Of a DNA stretch of 64,000 nt, positions 26,859 to 37,527 are shown one piece after another. The translations under genes were made by a program, and so were the position numbers. Numbering within the stretch: the stretch's first letter is position 1; each line of letters starts with the position of its first letter. Origin of the DNA: Pseudomonas sp. 10S4. Its GTDB lineage: Bacteria > Pseudomonadota > Gammaproteobacteria > Pseudomonadales > Pseudomonadaceae. The notes beneath the pieces were generated by a model that did no database searches, had not been told where the DNA came from, and was given only the letters and a program-made list of their open reading frames with translations. Location: assembly GCF_034344865.1 (NCBI RefSeq), contig NZ_CP133774.1, forward strand, positions 4,712,001-4,776,000, written 5' to 3'.

Positions 26859-27680
26859 ATGAGCAAGCCCCTGCGTTTCGCCTTGAACCGTATGGTCGCC
26901 CCCCGTTTGTCCCTGCCCGCGTTCATCGAGTTGGCGGTGACCCTCAAGGCCGACGCCATCGAGATCCGCAACGACCTAAGCGGCGTCGAGATCGAAGACG
27001 GCACCGCGCCTGAGCGCGTGCGTGAGTTGTGCGCGGCCAAAGGCATCACCGTGCTGTCGATTAACGCGCTGTACCCGTTTGATGTGTGGAATGACGAGCG
27101 TCGGGCTCAGGCTGTGAAGCTTGCCGCTTATGCTCGTGATTGCGGCGCTCAAGGTTTGGTGATGTGCCCGTTGAATGATCGCGCCGACTCGCGCAATGAA
27201 GCCGAACGTGCTTCGGGTTTGCGCACGGCGTTGACTGAACTGGCGCCGATCCTGCGCGATCACGGCATTCTCGGTTTCATCGAACCGCTGGGGTTTGAAG
27301 AGTGTTCACTGCGGCGCAAACGCACGGCGGTGGACGCGATCAAGGTGATTGGCGGGCTGGATGTGTTCCGGTTGGTCCACGACACCTTCCACCATCACCT
27401 GGCCGGGGAGCAGGAGTTCTTCCCTGAGCTGACCGGGCTGGTGCACATCTCTGGCGTCGAGGATGCCGAAGCACCGCTGAACAGCATCCGCGACGGCCAT
27501 CGCGTGCTGGTGGGCGAGAGCGACATCCTTGGCAATGCGGCGCAGATTGAGAAGTTGCTCGCCAGCGGTTACAGCGGCTATCTGTCGTTCGAACCGTTTG
27601 CCGACAGCGTGCATGGTCTGGCGGATATCGAACAGGCGATCGGCGCGAGCATGAACCACCTGCAAAAATCTCAAGGTTAA
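26859..27680 (+). CDS. iolI: Inosose isomerase-like TIM-barrel protein
   Basis: A 273-residue sugar-phosphate-isomerase/epimerase-like TIM barrel, most like IolI, which interconverts 2-keto-myo-inositol and 1-keto-D-chiro-inositol. Metal-site segments are seen: FIEPLGFEECSLRR near 138, LVHDTFHHHLAGE near 173, and LVHISGVEDAEAP near 194, with YLSFEPFADSVHG near the end. Between iolA and iolD with a good GGAGA ribosome site. It may alternatively act on another keto-inositol; a second TIM-barrel protein (30944-31804) makes exact roles uncertain. Confidence 0.85.
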   Translation: MSKPLRFALNRMVAPRLSLPAFIELAVTLKADAIEIRNDLSGVEIEDGTAPERVRELCAAKGITVLSINALYPFDVWNDERRAQAVKLAAYARDCGAQGLVMCPLNDRADSRNEAERASGLRTALTELAPILRDHGILGFIEPLGFEECSLRRKRTAVDAIKVIGGLDVFRLVHDTFHHHLAGEQEFFPELTGLVHISGVEDAEAPLNSIRDGHRVLVGESDILGNAAQIEKLLASGYSGYLSFEPFADSVHGLADIEQAIGASMNHLQKSQG

Positions 27681-27690
27681 TGAAGATCCC

Positions 27691-27782
27691 CTGTGGGAGC
27701 GGGCTTGCTCGCGAAAGCGGTAGGTCCGCCAACGAAGATGTTGAATGTGACGGCCTCTTCGCGAGCAAGCCCGCTCCCACAG
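27691..27782. repeat. REP pair (class A) inside the iol operon
   Basis: Inverted GTGGGAGCGGGCTTGCTCGC copies about 45 bp apart in the 154-bp gap between iolI and iolD. Confidence 0.9.
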
Positions 27783-27834
27783 TGATTGGATTTCAGAGCA
27801 CATACCGGATTTAGCTTCAAAGGAAGGTGCAAGC

Positions 27835-29766
27835 ATGACCACAACAAGACTGACCATGGCCCAGGCCCTGGTGAAATTCCTCGATAACCAGTACATCGAG
27901 GTCGATGGGGTTCAGAGCAAATTCGTCGCCGGGATCTTTACCATTTTCGGCCACGGCAACGTGCTCGGTCTGGGCCAGGCCCTGGAGCAGGACAGCGGCG
28001 ACTTGATTGTCCATCAGGGTCGCAACGAGCAAGGCATGGCCCATGCGGCTATCGGTTTCGCCAAGCAACACCTGCGCCGCAAGATCTACGCTTGCTCTTC
28101 ATCGGTCGGCCCCGGCGCGGCGAACATGTTGACCGCTGCCGCCACCGCCACTGCGAACCGCATTCCGTTGTTGCTGCTGCCTGGCGATGTCTACGCCTGT
28201 CGCCAACCAGATCCGGTGCTGCAACAGATCGAACAGTTCCACGACCTGAGCATCAGCACCAACGATGCCTTCAAAGCCGTGAGCAAATACTGGGACCGCA
28301 TCAACCGTCCCGAGCAATTGATGACCGCGGCGATCCACGCCATGCGCGTGCTCACTGACCCCGCGGAAACCGGCGCCGTGACCCTGGCCTTGCCGCAAGA
28401 CGTGCAAGCCGAGGCCTACGATTACCCGGATTACTTCCTGCAAAAACGCGTGCACCGCATCGAGCGGCGTCCGGCCACCGAAGCCATGCTGGGTGATGCG
28501 CTGGCGCTGTTCAAAGGCAAGCGCAAGCCGCTGATCATTTGCGGTGGCGGCGTTCGTTATTCCGGGGCCAATGCCGCGTTGCAGGCGTTTGCCGAGCGCT
28601 TCGATATTCCTTTCGCTGAAACCCAGGCCGGCAAGAGCGCGGTGGTGTCGAGCCATCCGCTGAACGTCGGCGGCATCGGCGAAACCGGTTGTCTGGCGGC
28701 GAATCTGCTGGCCAAGGACGCTGATCTGATCATCGGAATCGGCACCCGTTACAGCGACTTCACCACCGCGTCGAAGTCGTTGTTCCAGCATCCGGACGTG
28801 CAATTCCTCAACCTCAATATCAGCCCGTGCGATGCCCTGAAACTCGACGGCGTGCAGTTGTTGGCCGACGCCAAAACCGGTTTACAGGCACTGGCGGTCG
28901 CATTGGGCGATTACCGTTCGAGTTGGGGCGATCAACCCCGTCAGGCCAAGGCGCAACTGGACGAAGAAGTCGACCGCATCTACCAAGTCGAATACCAGGC
29001 CAAGGATTTCATCCCGGAAATCAACGACCACATGGACCCGGCGGTCCTGCGGGAATTTATCGAACTGACCGGCTCCTGCCTGACCCAAAGCCGCGTGCTC
29101 GGCGTGCTCAACGAAACCCTGGCCGACGACGCGGTGATCGTCGCCGCTGCCGGCAGCCTGCCCGGTGACTTGCAGCGCAGCTGGCGCAGCAAGGGCGTGA
29201 ACACCTACCACGTCGAGTACGGCTATTCCTGCATGGGTTACGAGGTCAACGCCGCACTCGGCGTAAAACTCGCCGAGCCGGAGCGCGAGGTCTATGCGCT
29301 GGTCGGTGACGGCTCTTACATGATGCTGCACTCGGAGCTGGCGACCTCGATTCAGGAGCGGCGCAAGATCAACGTGGTGCTGCTGGACAACATGACCTTC
29401 GGCTGCATCAACAACCTGCAAATGGAACACGGCATGGACAGCTTCGGCACTGAGTTCCGTTTCCGTAATCCGGAGACCGGCAAGCTCGATGGCGGCTTCG
29501 TCCCGGTGGATTTCGCCATGAGCGCAGCGGCTTATGGCTGCAAGACTTACAAGGTGAACACCGTTGAAGAGTTGCAAGCGGCGCTGGCGGATGCGCGGTT
29601 GCAGACGGTTTCGACCCTGATCGATATCAAGGTTCTGCCCAAGACGATGATTCACAAATACCTGTCGTGGTGGCGGGTCGGTGTGGCGCAAGTCTCCACC
29701 AGCGCCCGTACCGATACGGTGGCCAAGACCCTGAACGAACGACTGGCCAAGGCCCGTCAGTACTGA
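27835..29766 (+). CDS. iolD: 3D-(3,5/4)-trihydroxycyclohexane-1,2-dione hydrolase
   Basis: Thiamine-diphosphate enzyme that opens the inositol-derived ring to 5-deoxy-glucuronate. The 643-residue protein has the three-domain TPP layout: Pyr domain with the activating Glu in [16 protein letters not shown] near residue 67, a central domain ([27 protein letters not shown]), and the PP domain with [16 protein letters not shown] near 490 followed by the metal Asn in [13 protein letters not shown]. Length is typical for IolD (about 640). Intact, with AAGGAAGG before ATG. Confidence 0.95.
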   Translation: MTTTRLTMAQALVKFLDNQYIEVDGVQSKFVAGIFTIFGHGNVLGLGQALEQDSGDLIVHQGRNEQGMAHAAIGFAKQHLRRKIYACSSSVGPGAANMLTAAATATANRIPLLLLPGDVYACRQPDPVLQQIEQFHDLSISTNDAFKAVSKYWDRINRPEQLMTAAIHAMRVLTDPAETGAVTLALPQDVQAEAYDYPDYFLQKRVHRIERRPATEAMLGDALALFKGKRKPLIICGGGVRYSGANAALQAFAERFDIPFAETQAGKSAVVSSHPLNVGGIGETGCLAANLLAKDADLIIGIGTRYSDFTTASKSLFQHPDVQFLNLNISPCDALKLDGVQLLADAKTGLQALAVALGDYRSSWGDQPRQAKAQLDEEVDRIYQVEYQAKDFIPEINDHMDPAVLREFIELTGSCLTQSRVLGVLNETLADDAVIVAAAGSLPGDLQRSWRSKGVNTYHVEYGYSCMGYEVNAALGVKLAEPEREVYALVGDGSYMMLHSELATSIQERRKINVVLLDNMTFGCINNLQMEHGMDSFGTEFRFRNPETGKLDGGFVPVDFAMSAAAYGCKTYKVNTVEELQAALADARLQTVSTLIDIKVLPKTMIHKYLSWWRVGVAQVSTSARTDTVAKTLNERLAKARQY

Positions 29767-29775
29767 TTGCCCTGA

Positions 29776-30816
<1,041 letters not shown>

Positions 30817-30826
30817 CAATGGTCCC

Positions 30827-30918
30827 CTGTGGGAGCGAGCTTGCTCGCGATAGCGGTGTGTCAGGCGACTTCAATGTTGAATGTACCGCCGTCATCGCGA
30901 GCAAGCTCGCTCCCACAG
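30827..30918. repeat. REP pair (class A) inside the iol operon
   Basis: Inverted GTGGGAGCGAGCTTGCTCGC copies about 45 bp apart between iolG and the next TIM-barrel gene; it starts 10 bp after the iolG stop. Confidence 0.9.
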
Positions 30919-30943
30919 GGGAGTGGTGAAGGAGAACAAGAAC

Positions 30944-31804
30944 ATGCGCATCGCACTAGACCCCTACATGTACCGCAATCTGTCCCTGGGCAAGATGGTC
31001 GACAAGGTCGCCGAGCTCGGCTACGAACACATCGAGCTGTCGCCTCGGGAAGATTTCCTGCCGTTCTACAAGGCCCCGCGCGTCGACAAGGCGCGGATCA
31101 AGGAATTTCGCAAAGCCCTGAGCGACACCGGGGTCAAACTCTCGTCTTTATTACCCATGTACCACTGGGCCGCCGCCGACGAAGGCCTGCGAGTCGCCGC
31201 CGTGCGCAACTGGAAGCGCGCTATCCAGATTGCCGTGGAGATGGACTGCGAACTGGTCAATACCGAATTCACCGGCCAGTCGGACAACCCGCTGGTGTGC
31301 GAAAACCAGTTCATGCGCTCCATGGATGAGCTGATGCCCGAGTTCGAACGCGAAGGCATCAAGCTCGACATCCAGGCGCATCCGTATGACTTCTGCGAGC
31401 GCAACAACGAGTCGGTGGACATCATTCGCGGGCTGGATTGCGAGTGGATCAACTACCTCTACGCCGCGCCGCACACGTTTTTCTATGACGACGGCGTCGG
31501 TGATATTGCTTCGATGCTCAAGTACGCCGGCTCGAAACTCAGCCACCTGATCATCGCTGACACCTACAACCACAAGGCCTCTTCGGGGTTGCGCTACATC
31601 GTCAACCCGCCGGGCGTCGTCGCCACCGTGCACCAGCACTTGGACATCGGCCAGGGTGAGGTCAATTGGGATGCGTTCTTCGGCACGTTGCGCGAGATCC
31701 AGTTCGACGGCATTGCCACGGTCTCGGTGTTCGCCTGGGAAGACCGGCCGGACGAGTCCAACCGGATGATGCTGGAACGGGTCAAAAGCGAACTCTGCCG
31801 CTAA
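30944..31804 (+). CDS. IolH-like sugar phosphate isomerase/epimerase
   Basis: A 286-residue xylose-isomerase-like TIM barrel ([88 protein letters not shown]). It resembles the IolH group, whose exact reaction is not settled; a divalent-metal site is likely from the Glu/His/Asp positions. ATG 30944 follows AAGGAGAAC and gives the family N-terminus; longer in-frame readings would run back into the REP pair. Its position between iolG and an IolW-like dehydrogenase fits a role in inositol-isomer conversion. Confidence 0.82.
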   Translation: MRIALDPYMYRNLSLGKMVDKVAELGYEHIELSPREDFLPFYKAPRVDKARIKEFRKALSDTGVKLSSLLPMYHWAAADEGLRVAAVRNWKRAIQIAVEMDCELVNTEFTGQSDNPLVCENQFMRSMDELMPEFEREGIKLDIQAHPYDFCERNNESVDIIRGLDCEWINYLYAAPHTFFYDDGVGDIASMLKYAGSKLSHLIIADTYNHKASSGLRYIVNPPGVVATVHQHLDIGQGEVNWDAFFGTLREIQFDGIATVSVFAWEDRPDESNRMMLERVKSELCR

Positions 31805-31820
31805 GCCCACCACAAAACCC

Positions 31821-31913
31821 TTGTGGGAGCGGGCTTGCTCGCGAAGGCGGCGGACCAGTCAATATTGATGTCGGCTGACACACCGCTTTCGCGAGCAAGC
31901 CCGCTCCCACAGG
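31821..31913. repeat. REP pair (class A) inside the iol operon
   Basis: Inverted GTGGGAGCGGGCTTGCTCGC copies about 45 bp apart between the IolH-like and IolW-like genes. Confidence 0.9.
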
Positions 31914-31965
31914 GGCCGCGTACACCCGGTGAGTGGTTAACAGAACAATAAGAAGGAATGCACAC

Positions 31966-33018
31966 ATGCGTATCGGACTTGTCGGTTACGGCCATGGCGG
32001 CCGGTTTTTCCATGCTCCGCTGCTCAGCAGCCTGCCGGGCGCGACCTTTGTTGGTGTGGTCACCCGTTCACCAGAGCGCCGACAATTGCTGGCCGCCGAA
32101 CACCCCGGCGTGCCGGCCTTCGACAGCATCGGCCAACTGGTCGAAGCCGGGGTCGATGTGCTGGTGGTGTCCACACCGCTCAAGGGCCGGCCGGCGCTGG
32201 TACTCGACGGCATCGAGCACGGCGTGGCGGTGGTCAGCGACAAACCGTTCGCCGCTGATGCGCAACAGGCGCAAACCCTGATCACCATGGCCGAGCGTCA
32301 GGGTGTGCGGCTCAGCGTCTACCAGAACCGGCGCTGGGATTCGGACTTCCTCACCGTGCGCAAACTCATTGAGTCCGGCGCGCTGGGCCAGATCACGCGT
32401 TTCGAATCGCGGATCGAACGCTACTCGCCGCAAGCGGTGAACAATGGCAGCGGCGGCGGCTTTCTCCGCGACTTGGGCAGCCATCTGGTGGATCAGGCGC
32501 TGCTGCTGTTCGGTCCGGTGACGCGGGTGTACGCCGAACTGGAATACCTGGAAAAAGGCCAGGTCTTCGACAACGGCTTCTTTATGTCCCTGACCCACGC
32601 CAGCGGTGTGACCTCGCACCTGGGCGGCAGTTGTCTGCAAAACACCCCCGGACCGCGTTTCCGCGTGACTGGCACCCAAGGCTGCTACAGCGTCGACGGT
32701 CTGGACGGGCAAGAGGACTCGGTGCTGGCCGGGCTCTCGCCTAAATCCGAAGGCGACCGCTGGGGCGTGGAAGAACACCGACGCTGGGGCTGGTTTGAAC
32801 AGGGCGAGGTGCGCGAGCGGGTTCCGTCTGAGCGTGGCTGCTGGAATCAGTTCTATTTACAGCTACAAGCCGCGTTGCAGAGCGGTGGCCCACTGCCCGT
32901 CGAGGCCCGTGATGCACTGGCGACCACTCGCGTACTGGACGCTGCGCGAATGAGTGCTGAGCGCCATCAAGTGGTGGATTTGGGGCAGTTCGACCACCGT
33001 GGAATAAAAACAGAATAA
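31966..33018 (+). CDS. IolW-like Gfo/Idh/MocA dehydrogenase (probable scyllo-inositol dehydrogenase)
   Basis: NAD(P)-dependent oxidoreductase, 350 residues. Rossmann motif GLVGYGHGGRFFHAPLL, catalytic Lys in VVSDKPFAAD near 92, then LSVYQNRRWDSDFLTVRKLI, DLGSHLVDQALLLFGP and VDGLDGQEDSVLAG, blocks that closely follow Bacillus IolW, an NADP-dependent scyllo-inositol dehydrogenase. Gene order places it at the end of the catabolic part, right before the transporter genes. I infer that scyllo-inositol is also used. ATG 31966 follows AAGGAATG. Confidence 0.82.
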   Translation: MRIGLVGYGHGGRFFHAPLLSSLPGATFVGVVTRSPERRQLLAAEHPGVPAFDSIGQLVEAGVDVLVVSTPLKGRPALVLDGIEHGVAVVSDKPFAADAQQAQTLITMAERQGVRLSVYQNRRWDSDFLTVRKLIESGALGQITRFESRIERYSPQAVNNGSGGGFLRDLGSHLVDQALLLFGPVTRVYAELEYLEKGQVFDNGFFMSLTHASGVTSHLGGSCLQNTPGPRFRVTGTQGCYSVDGLDGQEDSVLAGLSPKSEGDRWGVEEHRRWGWFEQGEVRERVPSERGCWNQFYLQLQAALQSGGPLPVEARDALATTRVLDAARMSAERHQVVDLGQFDHRGIKTE

Positions 33019-33039
33019 AATTCTAAAATTAGTTGATAT

Positions 33040-33053
33040 AGAAATTATTTTCC
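33040..33053. promoter_or_regulatory. Second IolR-like site upstream of the transporter genes
   Basis: AGAAATTATTTTCC fits GGAA-N6-TTCC with one mismatch and sits in an AT-rich stretch right after the IolW-like gene, 347 bp before the binding-protein gene. It suggests a separate IolR-controlled promoter for the transporter. Confidence 0.4.
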
Positions 33054-33162
33054 AATAAAGTCATTTCCAGGTTGCCGACTATCAACGTTCAATCTCGCTC
33101 AAGCCACGCTCGAACGAGTGCAGGACGAACCAAAAACAAGAAACAAAAGCCAGGTACCGTCG

Positions 33163-33348
33163 ATGAAAACCTTTAACGCTGCTTTGCATGTTTTACGTTC
33201 CGCTACACATCTCTTTCGCGACCTGCCTCGCGCCTCGTTCCTTTTCTTTACCCGCTTGTCCATTCCCCGCTTGCTCTGCGTTGAACGCAAGGGTGCCCTG
33301 GTCTGCTGCATTCCCGGTGCGCCGATTGTCCGCTTGCCCAGTCACTGA
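33163..33348 (+). CDS. Possible 61-residue protein or leader peptide before the ABC transporter
   Basis: An open frame starting ATG, MKTFNAALHVLRSATHLFRD, with basic and hydrophobic stretches and an end in IPGAPIVRLPSH. I do not recognise it. No strong ribosome site is seen (GCCAGGTACCGTCG upstream). It fills the 382-bp gap between the IolW-like gene and the binding-protein gene, 52 bp before the latter. It may be a small gene, a regulatory leader, or chance. Confidence 0.3.
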   Translation: MKTFNAALHVLRSATHLFRDLPRASFLFFTRLSIPRLLCVERKGALVCCIPGAPIVRLPSH

Positions 33349-33400
33349 AATCGTCACGCCTTATCCATAAAACCAACAAGAATGTGGAGAAAGACTTTTC

Positions 33401-34327
33401 ATGAAGACCCAGATCCGTTTCACCGCACTTGCCTTGTCCCTGATGTTCGTCAGCGGCGCTGCATTGGCCGATATGAGGATTGGCGTAAGCATGTCCCAGT
33501 TCGATGACACCTGGCTGACCTACCTGCGCGAATCCATGGACAAGAAAGCCAAGGCCTATCCCGATGGCGTGCAGCTGCAGTTCGAAGATGCCCGCAGCGA
33601 CGTGGTCAAGCAATTGAGCCAGGTAGAGAGCTTCATCAGCCAGAAAGTCGATGCCATCGTGGTCAATCCGGTTGACACCGCCGCCACCAAAAAAATCACC
33701 GAAGCCGCCGTCAAGGCTGGCATTCCGCTGGTCTACGTCAACCGCCGCCCGGATGACCTGAAGTTGCCTAAAGGTGTGGTCACGGTGGCCTCCAACGACC
33801 TGGAGGCCGGTGAAATGCAGATGCAATACCTGGCCGACAAAATGGGCGGCAAGGGCGACATCGTGATTCTGCTCGGCGACCTGGCCAACAACTCCACTAC
33901 CAACCGCACCAAAGGCGTAAAAGAGGTGTTGGCCAAGTACCCGAACATCAAGATCGAGCAAGAGCAGACCGGCACCTGGTCGCGGGATAAAGGCATGACC
34001 CTGGTCAACGACTGGCTGACCCAGGGTCGCAAGTTTGACGCGGTAGTGGCCAACAACGACGAAATGGCCATCGGCGCTGCGATGGCCCTGCAACAGGCCG
34101 GCGTCGAGAAGGGCAGTGTGCTGATTGCCGGTGTCGACGGTACGCCGGACGGCTTGAACGCGATCAAGAAAGGCAACATGGCGGTGTCGGTGTTCCAGGA
34201 CGCAAAAGGTCAAGCGGACGGCTCCATCGACACGGCCGTGAAAATGGCCAAGAACGAGCCGGTTGAACAGGCCGTGTGGGTGCCATATCGCCTGATCACC
34301 CCGCAAAACGTCGATACCTTTAAATAG
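33401..34327 (+). CDS. Inositol/sugar ABC transporter periplasmic binding protein
   Basis: A 308-residue substrate-binding protein of the Peripla_BP_4 (ribose/xylose/inositol) class. Signal peptide MKTQIRFTALALSLMFVSGA with cleavage after ALA near residue 23, then RIGVSMSQFDDTWLTYLRES, the hinge and sugar contacts VNPVDTAATKKITEAA, VYVNRRPDD and NDEMAIGAAMALQQAG. Followed by the ATPase and permease genes in one direction. Context in the iol locus makes inositol the likely ligand. Confidence 0.9.
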   Translation: MKTQIRFTALALSLMFVSGAALADMRIGVSMSQFDDTWLTYLRESMDKKAKAYPDGVQLQFEDARSDVVKQLSQVESFISQKVDAIVVNPVDTAATKKITEAAVKAGIPLVYVNRRPDDLKLPKGVVTVASNDLEAGEMQMQYLADKMGGKGDIVILLGDLANNSTTNRTKGVKEVLAKYPNIKIEQEQTGTWSRDKGMTLVNDWLTQGRKFDAVVANNDEMAIGAAMALQQAGVEKGSVLIAGVDGTPDGLNAIKKGNMAVSVFQDAKGQADGSIDTAVKMAKNEPVEQAVWVPYRLITPQNVDTFK

Positions 34328-34397
34328 TCCGTCCGTTCAATAACAACAATAAGTACGCAAGGTCGCCACCGCGATCTTGCTGATGGAGTACCTGATC

Positions 34398-35965
34398 ATG
34401 TTCGCTTCAGCGACTGCTTCGAGCACCCCGTTGGTGGGTATCCAGCCAACCGCAACACCTGTCGATGAGCCGTACCTGCTGGAGATCATCAACGTCAGCA
34501 AGGGTTTTCCCGGTGTGGTGGCCTTGTCCGATGTGCAGCTTCGGGTGCGTCCCGGTTCCGTGCTGGCCCTGATGGGCGAGAACGGCGCAGGCAAATCCAC
34601 CCTGATGAAAATCATCGCTGGCATCTACCAGCCGGACGCTGGCGAACTGCGCCTGCGGGGCAAAAAGGTCGTTTTCGAGACGCCTTTGGCGGCGCTCCAG
34701 TCCGGGATCGCGATGATCCACCAGGAACTCAACCTGATGCCGCACATGAGCATCGCCGAGAACATCTGGATCGGGCGTGAGCAGCTCAACGGTTTTCACA
34801 TGGTCGATCACCGCGAGATGCATCGCTGCACCGCGAAACTGCTGGAACGCCTGCGGATCAACCTTGATCCGGAAGAACAGGTCGGCAACCTGAGCATCGC
34901 CGAGCGGCAGATGGTCGAGATTGCCAAGGCTGTGTCCTACGACTCCGACATTCTGATCATGGACGAACCGACCTCGGCCATCACCGACAAGGAAGTCGCC
35001 CATCTGTTCTCGATCATTGCCGACCTCAAGAGCCAGGGCAAAGGCATCATCTACATCACCCACAAAATGAACGAAGTGTTCGCCATCGCCGATGAAGTAG
35101 CGGTGTTCCGTGACGGCGCCTACATCGGCCTGCAACGGGCCGACAGCATGGACGGCGACAGCCTGATTTCGATGATGGTCGGTCGCGAACTGAGCCAATT
35201 GTTCCCGGTGCGTGAGAAGCCGATTGGCGATCTGCTGCTTTCGGTGCGCGACCTCAAGCTCGACGGCATTTTCAAAGGTGTGTCCTTTGATCTGCACGCC
35301 GGGGAGATTCTGGGGATCGCCGGATTGATGGGTTCGGGGCGGACCAACGTCGCCGAAGCAATTTTCGGCATCACCCCCAGCGACGGCGGCGAGATTCGCC
35401 TCGACGGCAAGGTAGTGCGTATCAGCGATCCGCACATGGCCATCGAGAAAGGCTTCGCGCTGTTGACCGAGGATCGCAAGCTCAGTGGCCTGTTTCCGTG
35501 CCTGTCGGTGCTGGAAAACATGGAGATGGCCGTACTGCCGCATTACGCCGGTCACGGTTTCATTCAGCAGAAAGCCCTGCGGGTGTTGTGCGAAGACATG
35601 TGCAAAAAGCTGCGGGTCAAAACCCCGTCGCTGGAGCAGTGCATCGACACTTTGTCCGGCGGCAACCAGCAGAAAGTCGTGCTGGCTAAGTGGATGTTCA
35701 CCGATCCGGACGCATCCTGATCCTCGACGAGCCGACCCGGGGCATCGATGTCGGCGCGAAGTACGAGATTTACCGGCTTATTTCCTACCTCGCCAGCGAA
35801 GGCATGGCGGTGATCATGATTTCCTCGGAGCTGCCGGAAGTGCTTGGCATGAGCGACCGGGTGATGGTCATGCACGAGGGCGACCTGATGGGCACCCTCG
35901 ACCGCAGCGAAGCGACCCAGGAACGGGTGATGCAACTGGCCTCGGGCATGTCCGTGGTTCACTAA
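34398..35965 (+). pseudogene. Inositol/sugar ABC transporter ATPase, interrupted by a one-base loss
   Basis: Two-cassette ATPase of the RbsA/MglA type. First cassette: Walker [11 protein letters not shown] near residue 63, signature [14 protein letters not shown], Walker [13 protein letters not shown]. Second cassette: degenerate Walker A (GLMGSGRTN), signature [14 protein letters not shown]; just before its Walker B the frame breaks after FTDPD and the next frame gives [20 protein letters not shown] to the stop at 35965. One base missing near 35710-35713; repair gives 522 residues, the family length. ATG 34398 is preceded by GGAG. Break inside a core motif region of an otherwise perfect gene suggests a sequencing slip. 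Confidence 0.9.
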
Positions 35966-35985
35966 TTCAAGGGTAAACACAATTT

Positions 35986-36100
35986 CTGTGGCGAGGGAGC
36001 TTGCTTGTGGCGAGGGAGCTTGCTCCCGTTGGGCTGCGAAGCGGCCCCAATGGCATGGGACTGCTGCGCAGTCCAACGGGAGCAAGCTCCCTCGCCACAA
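35986..36100. repeat. REP pair (class B) between ATPase and permease genes
   Basis: Inverted GTGGCGAGGGAGCTTGCTCC copies; the left copy is itself partly duplicated in tandem (its first 19 bases occur twice from about 35988), a sign of slippage or repeat turnover. Confidence 0.9.
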
Positions 36101-36178
36101 TTAAGCGCCCTGGCCACAAGCAATCTCAGGCCACAGGGTATGTAGTCGATACCGGATTTTTTAGAAGGGTGAGTGGTT

Positions 36179-37201
36179 ATGAACGCGATACTGGAAAACA
36201 AGCCAGCAACGGCACCGACCAAGAGTCGTCGGCGCTTTCCGACCGAACTGAGTATCTTCCTGGTGCTGATCGGCATCGGCCTGGTCTTCGAAGTGTTTGG
36301 CTGGATCGTGCGCGACCAGAGCTTCCTGATGAACTCCCAGCGCCTGGTGCTGATGATCCTGCAAGTGTCGATCATCGGCCTGCTGGCCATCGGCGTAACC
36401 CAGGTGATCATCACCACCGGTATCGACCTGTCGTCCGGTTCGGTGCTGGCGCTGTCGGCGATGATTGCCGCCAGCCTGGCCCAGACCTCGGACTTCGCCC
36501 GGGCGGTGTTTCCGTCGCTGACCGACTTGCCGGTGTGGATACCGGTGATTGCCGGGCTCGGGGTCGGATTGCTGGCGGGGGCGATCAACGGCAGCATCAT
36601 TGCCGTTACCGGGATTCCACCGTTCATTGCCACCCTCGGCATGATGGTCTCGGCACGTGGCTTGGCGCGGTATTACACCGAAGGCCAACCGGTGAGCATG
36701 CTCTCCGATTCCTACACTGCCATTGGCCACGGCGCGATGCCGGTGATCATCTTCCTGGTAGTGGCGGTGATCTTCCATATCGCCCTGCGTTACACCAAGT
36801 ACGGCAAGTACACCTACGCCATCGGCGGCAACATGCAGGCGGCGCGGACCTCCGGGATCAACGTCAAGCGGCATCTGGTGATCGTCTACAGCATCGCCGG
36901 GTTGCTCGCTGGCCTGGCCGGTGTGGTGGCTTCAGCCCGAGCCGCGACGGGGCAGGCCGGGATGGGCATGTCCTATGAACTGGATGCGATTGCCGCTGCG
37001 GTGATCGGTGGTACGAGCCTGGCCGGCGGCGTAGGGCGCATTACCGGGACCGTGATTGGCGCGCTGATCCTCGGGGTAATGGCCAGTGGCTTTACCTTTG
37101 TCGGGGTCGATGCGTATATTCAGGACATCATCAAAGGATTGATTATTGTGGTGGCGGTGGTCATCGACCAGTACCGCAACAAGCGCAAACTCAAGCGCTA
37201 A
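36179..37201 (+). CDS. Inositol/sugar ABC transporter permease
   Basis: A 340-residue inner-membrane permease of the RbsC/BPD_transp_2 family with about ten hydrophobic segments. Typical motifs: GVTQVIITTGIDLSSGSVLA (helix 3 region), GIPPFIATLGMMVSARGLA, the ATPase-contacting loop YTYAIGGNMQAARTSGI, and the closing GVGRITGTVIGALILGVM. ATG 36179 follows AAGGGTGAG. Last gene of the iol locus, followed by a hairpin (37222-37248). Confidence 0.92.
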   Translation: MNAILENKPATAPTKSRRRFPTELSIFLVLIGIGLVFEVFGWIVRDQSFLMNSQRLVLMILQVSIIGLLAIGVTQVIITTGIDLSSGSVLALSAMIAASLAQTSDFARAVFPSLTDLPVWIPVIAGLGVGLLAGAINGSIIAVTGIPPFIATLGMMVSARGLARYYTEGQPVSMLSDSYTAIGHGAMPVIIFLVVAVIFHIALRYTKYGKYTYAIGGNMQAARTSGINVKRHLVIVYSIAGLLAGLAGVVASARAATGQAGMGMSYELDAIAAAVIGGTSLAGGVGRITGTVIGALILGVMASGFTFVGVDAYIQDIIKGLIIVVAVVIDQYRNKRKLKR

Positions 37202-37221
37202 AACCGCTATAAACAGCAAAA

Positions 37222-37255
37222 TGCGCCACGCCTGACCCGCGTGGCGCAGCCGTTT
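37222..37255 (+). terminator. Probable transcription terminator of the iol locus
   Basis: Perfect 10-bp stem TGCGCCACGC / GCGTGGCGCA with a 7-nt loop 20 bp after the permease stop, followed by a moderately T-rich stretch. The weak T-tract lowers certainty. Confidence 0.6.
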
Positions 37256-37431
37256 GTCTTCTATATACAGCCGCTGGACTGAATTTCTTGCTATAAACGC
37301 ACTCCGATGACCGCCACAACGGCTGCCATAGAGCACTTTCCGGGTGTTGTCGGACAAATTCGCTGTCTTTTCAGTTGCTGAGGCCTCAAGTCGGCCTTAG
37401 ACTGCCGCCCCTCGTAAATTGAGTGCCGGGT

Positions 37432-37481
37432 GGCGCTTGGAATAAACGGCGCCTTTCCGACGGCCTTCGAGGTTCGTCGGA
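37432..37481 (+). promoter_or_regulatory. Hairpins in the leader of the dksA2-like gene
   Basis: GGCGC / GCGCC (37432-37436, 37449-37453) and TCCGACG / CGTCGGA (37456-37462, 37475-37481) form two adjacent stems about 45 bp before the start. They end well before the ribosome-binding region. The rest of the gap 37256-37527 shows no gene. Confidence 0.4.
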
Positions 37482-37527
37482 ACGCTCCCTAATTCGCCTT
37501 AATGCACGTTTTTTTATAGAGATATCA

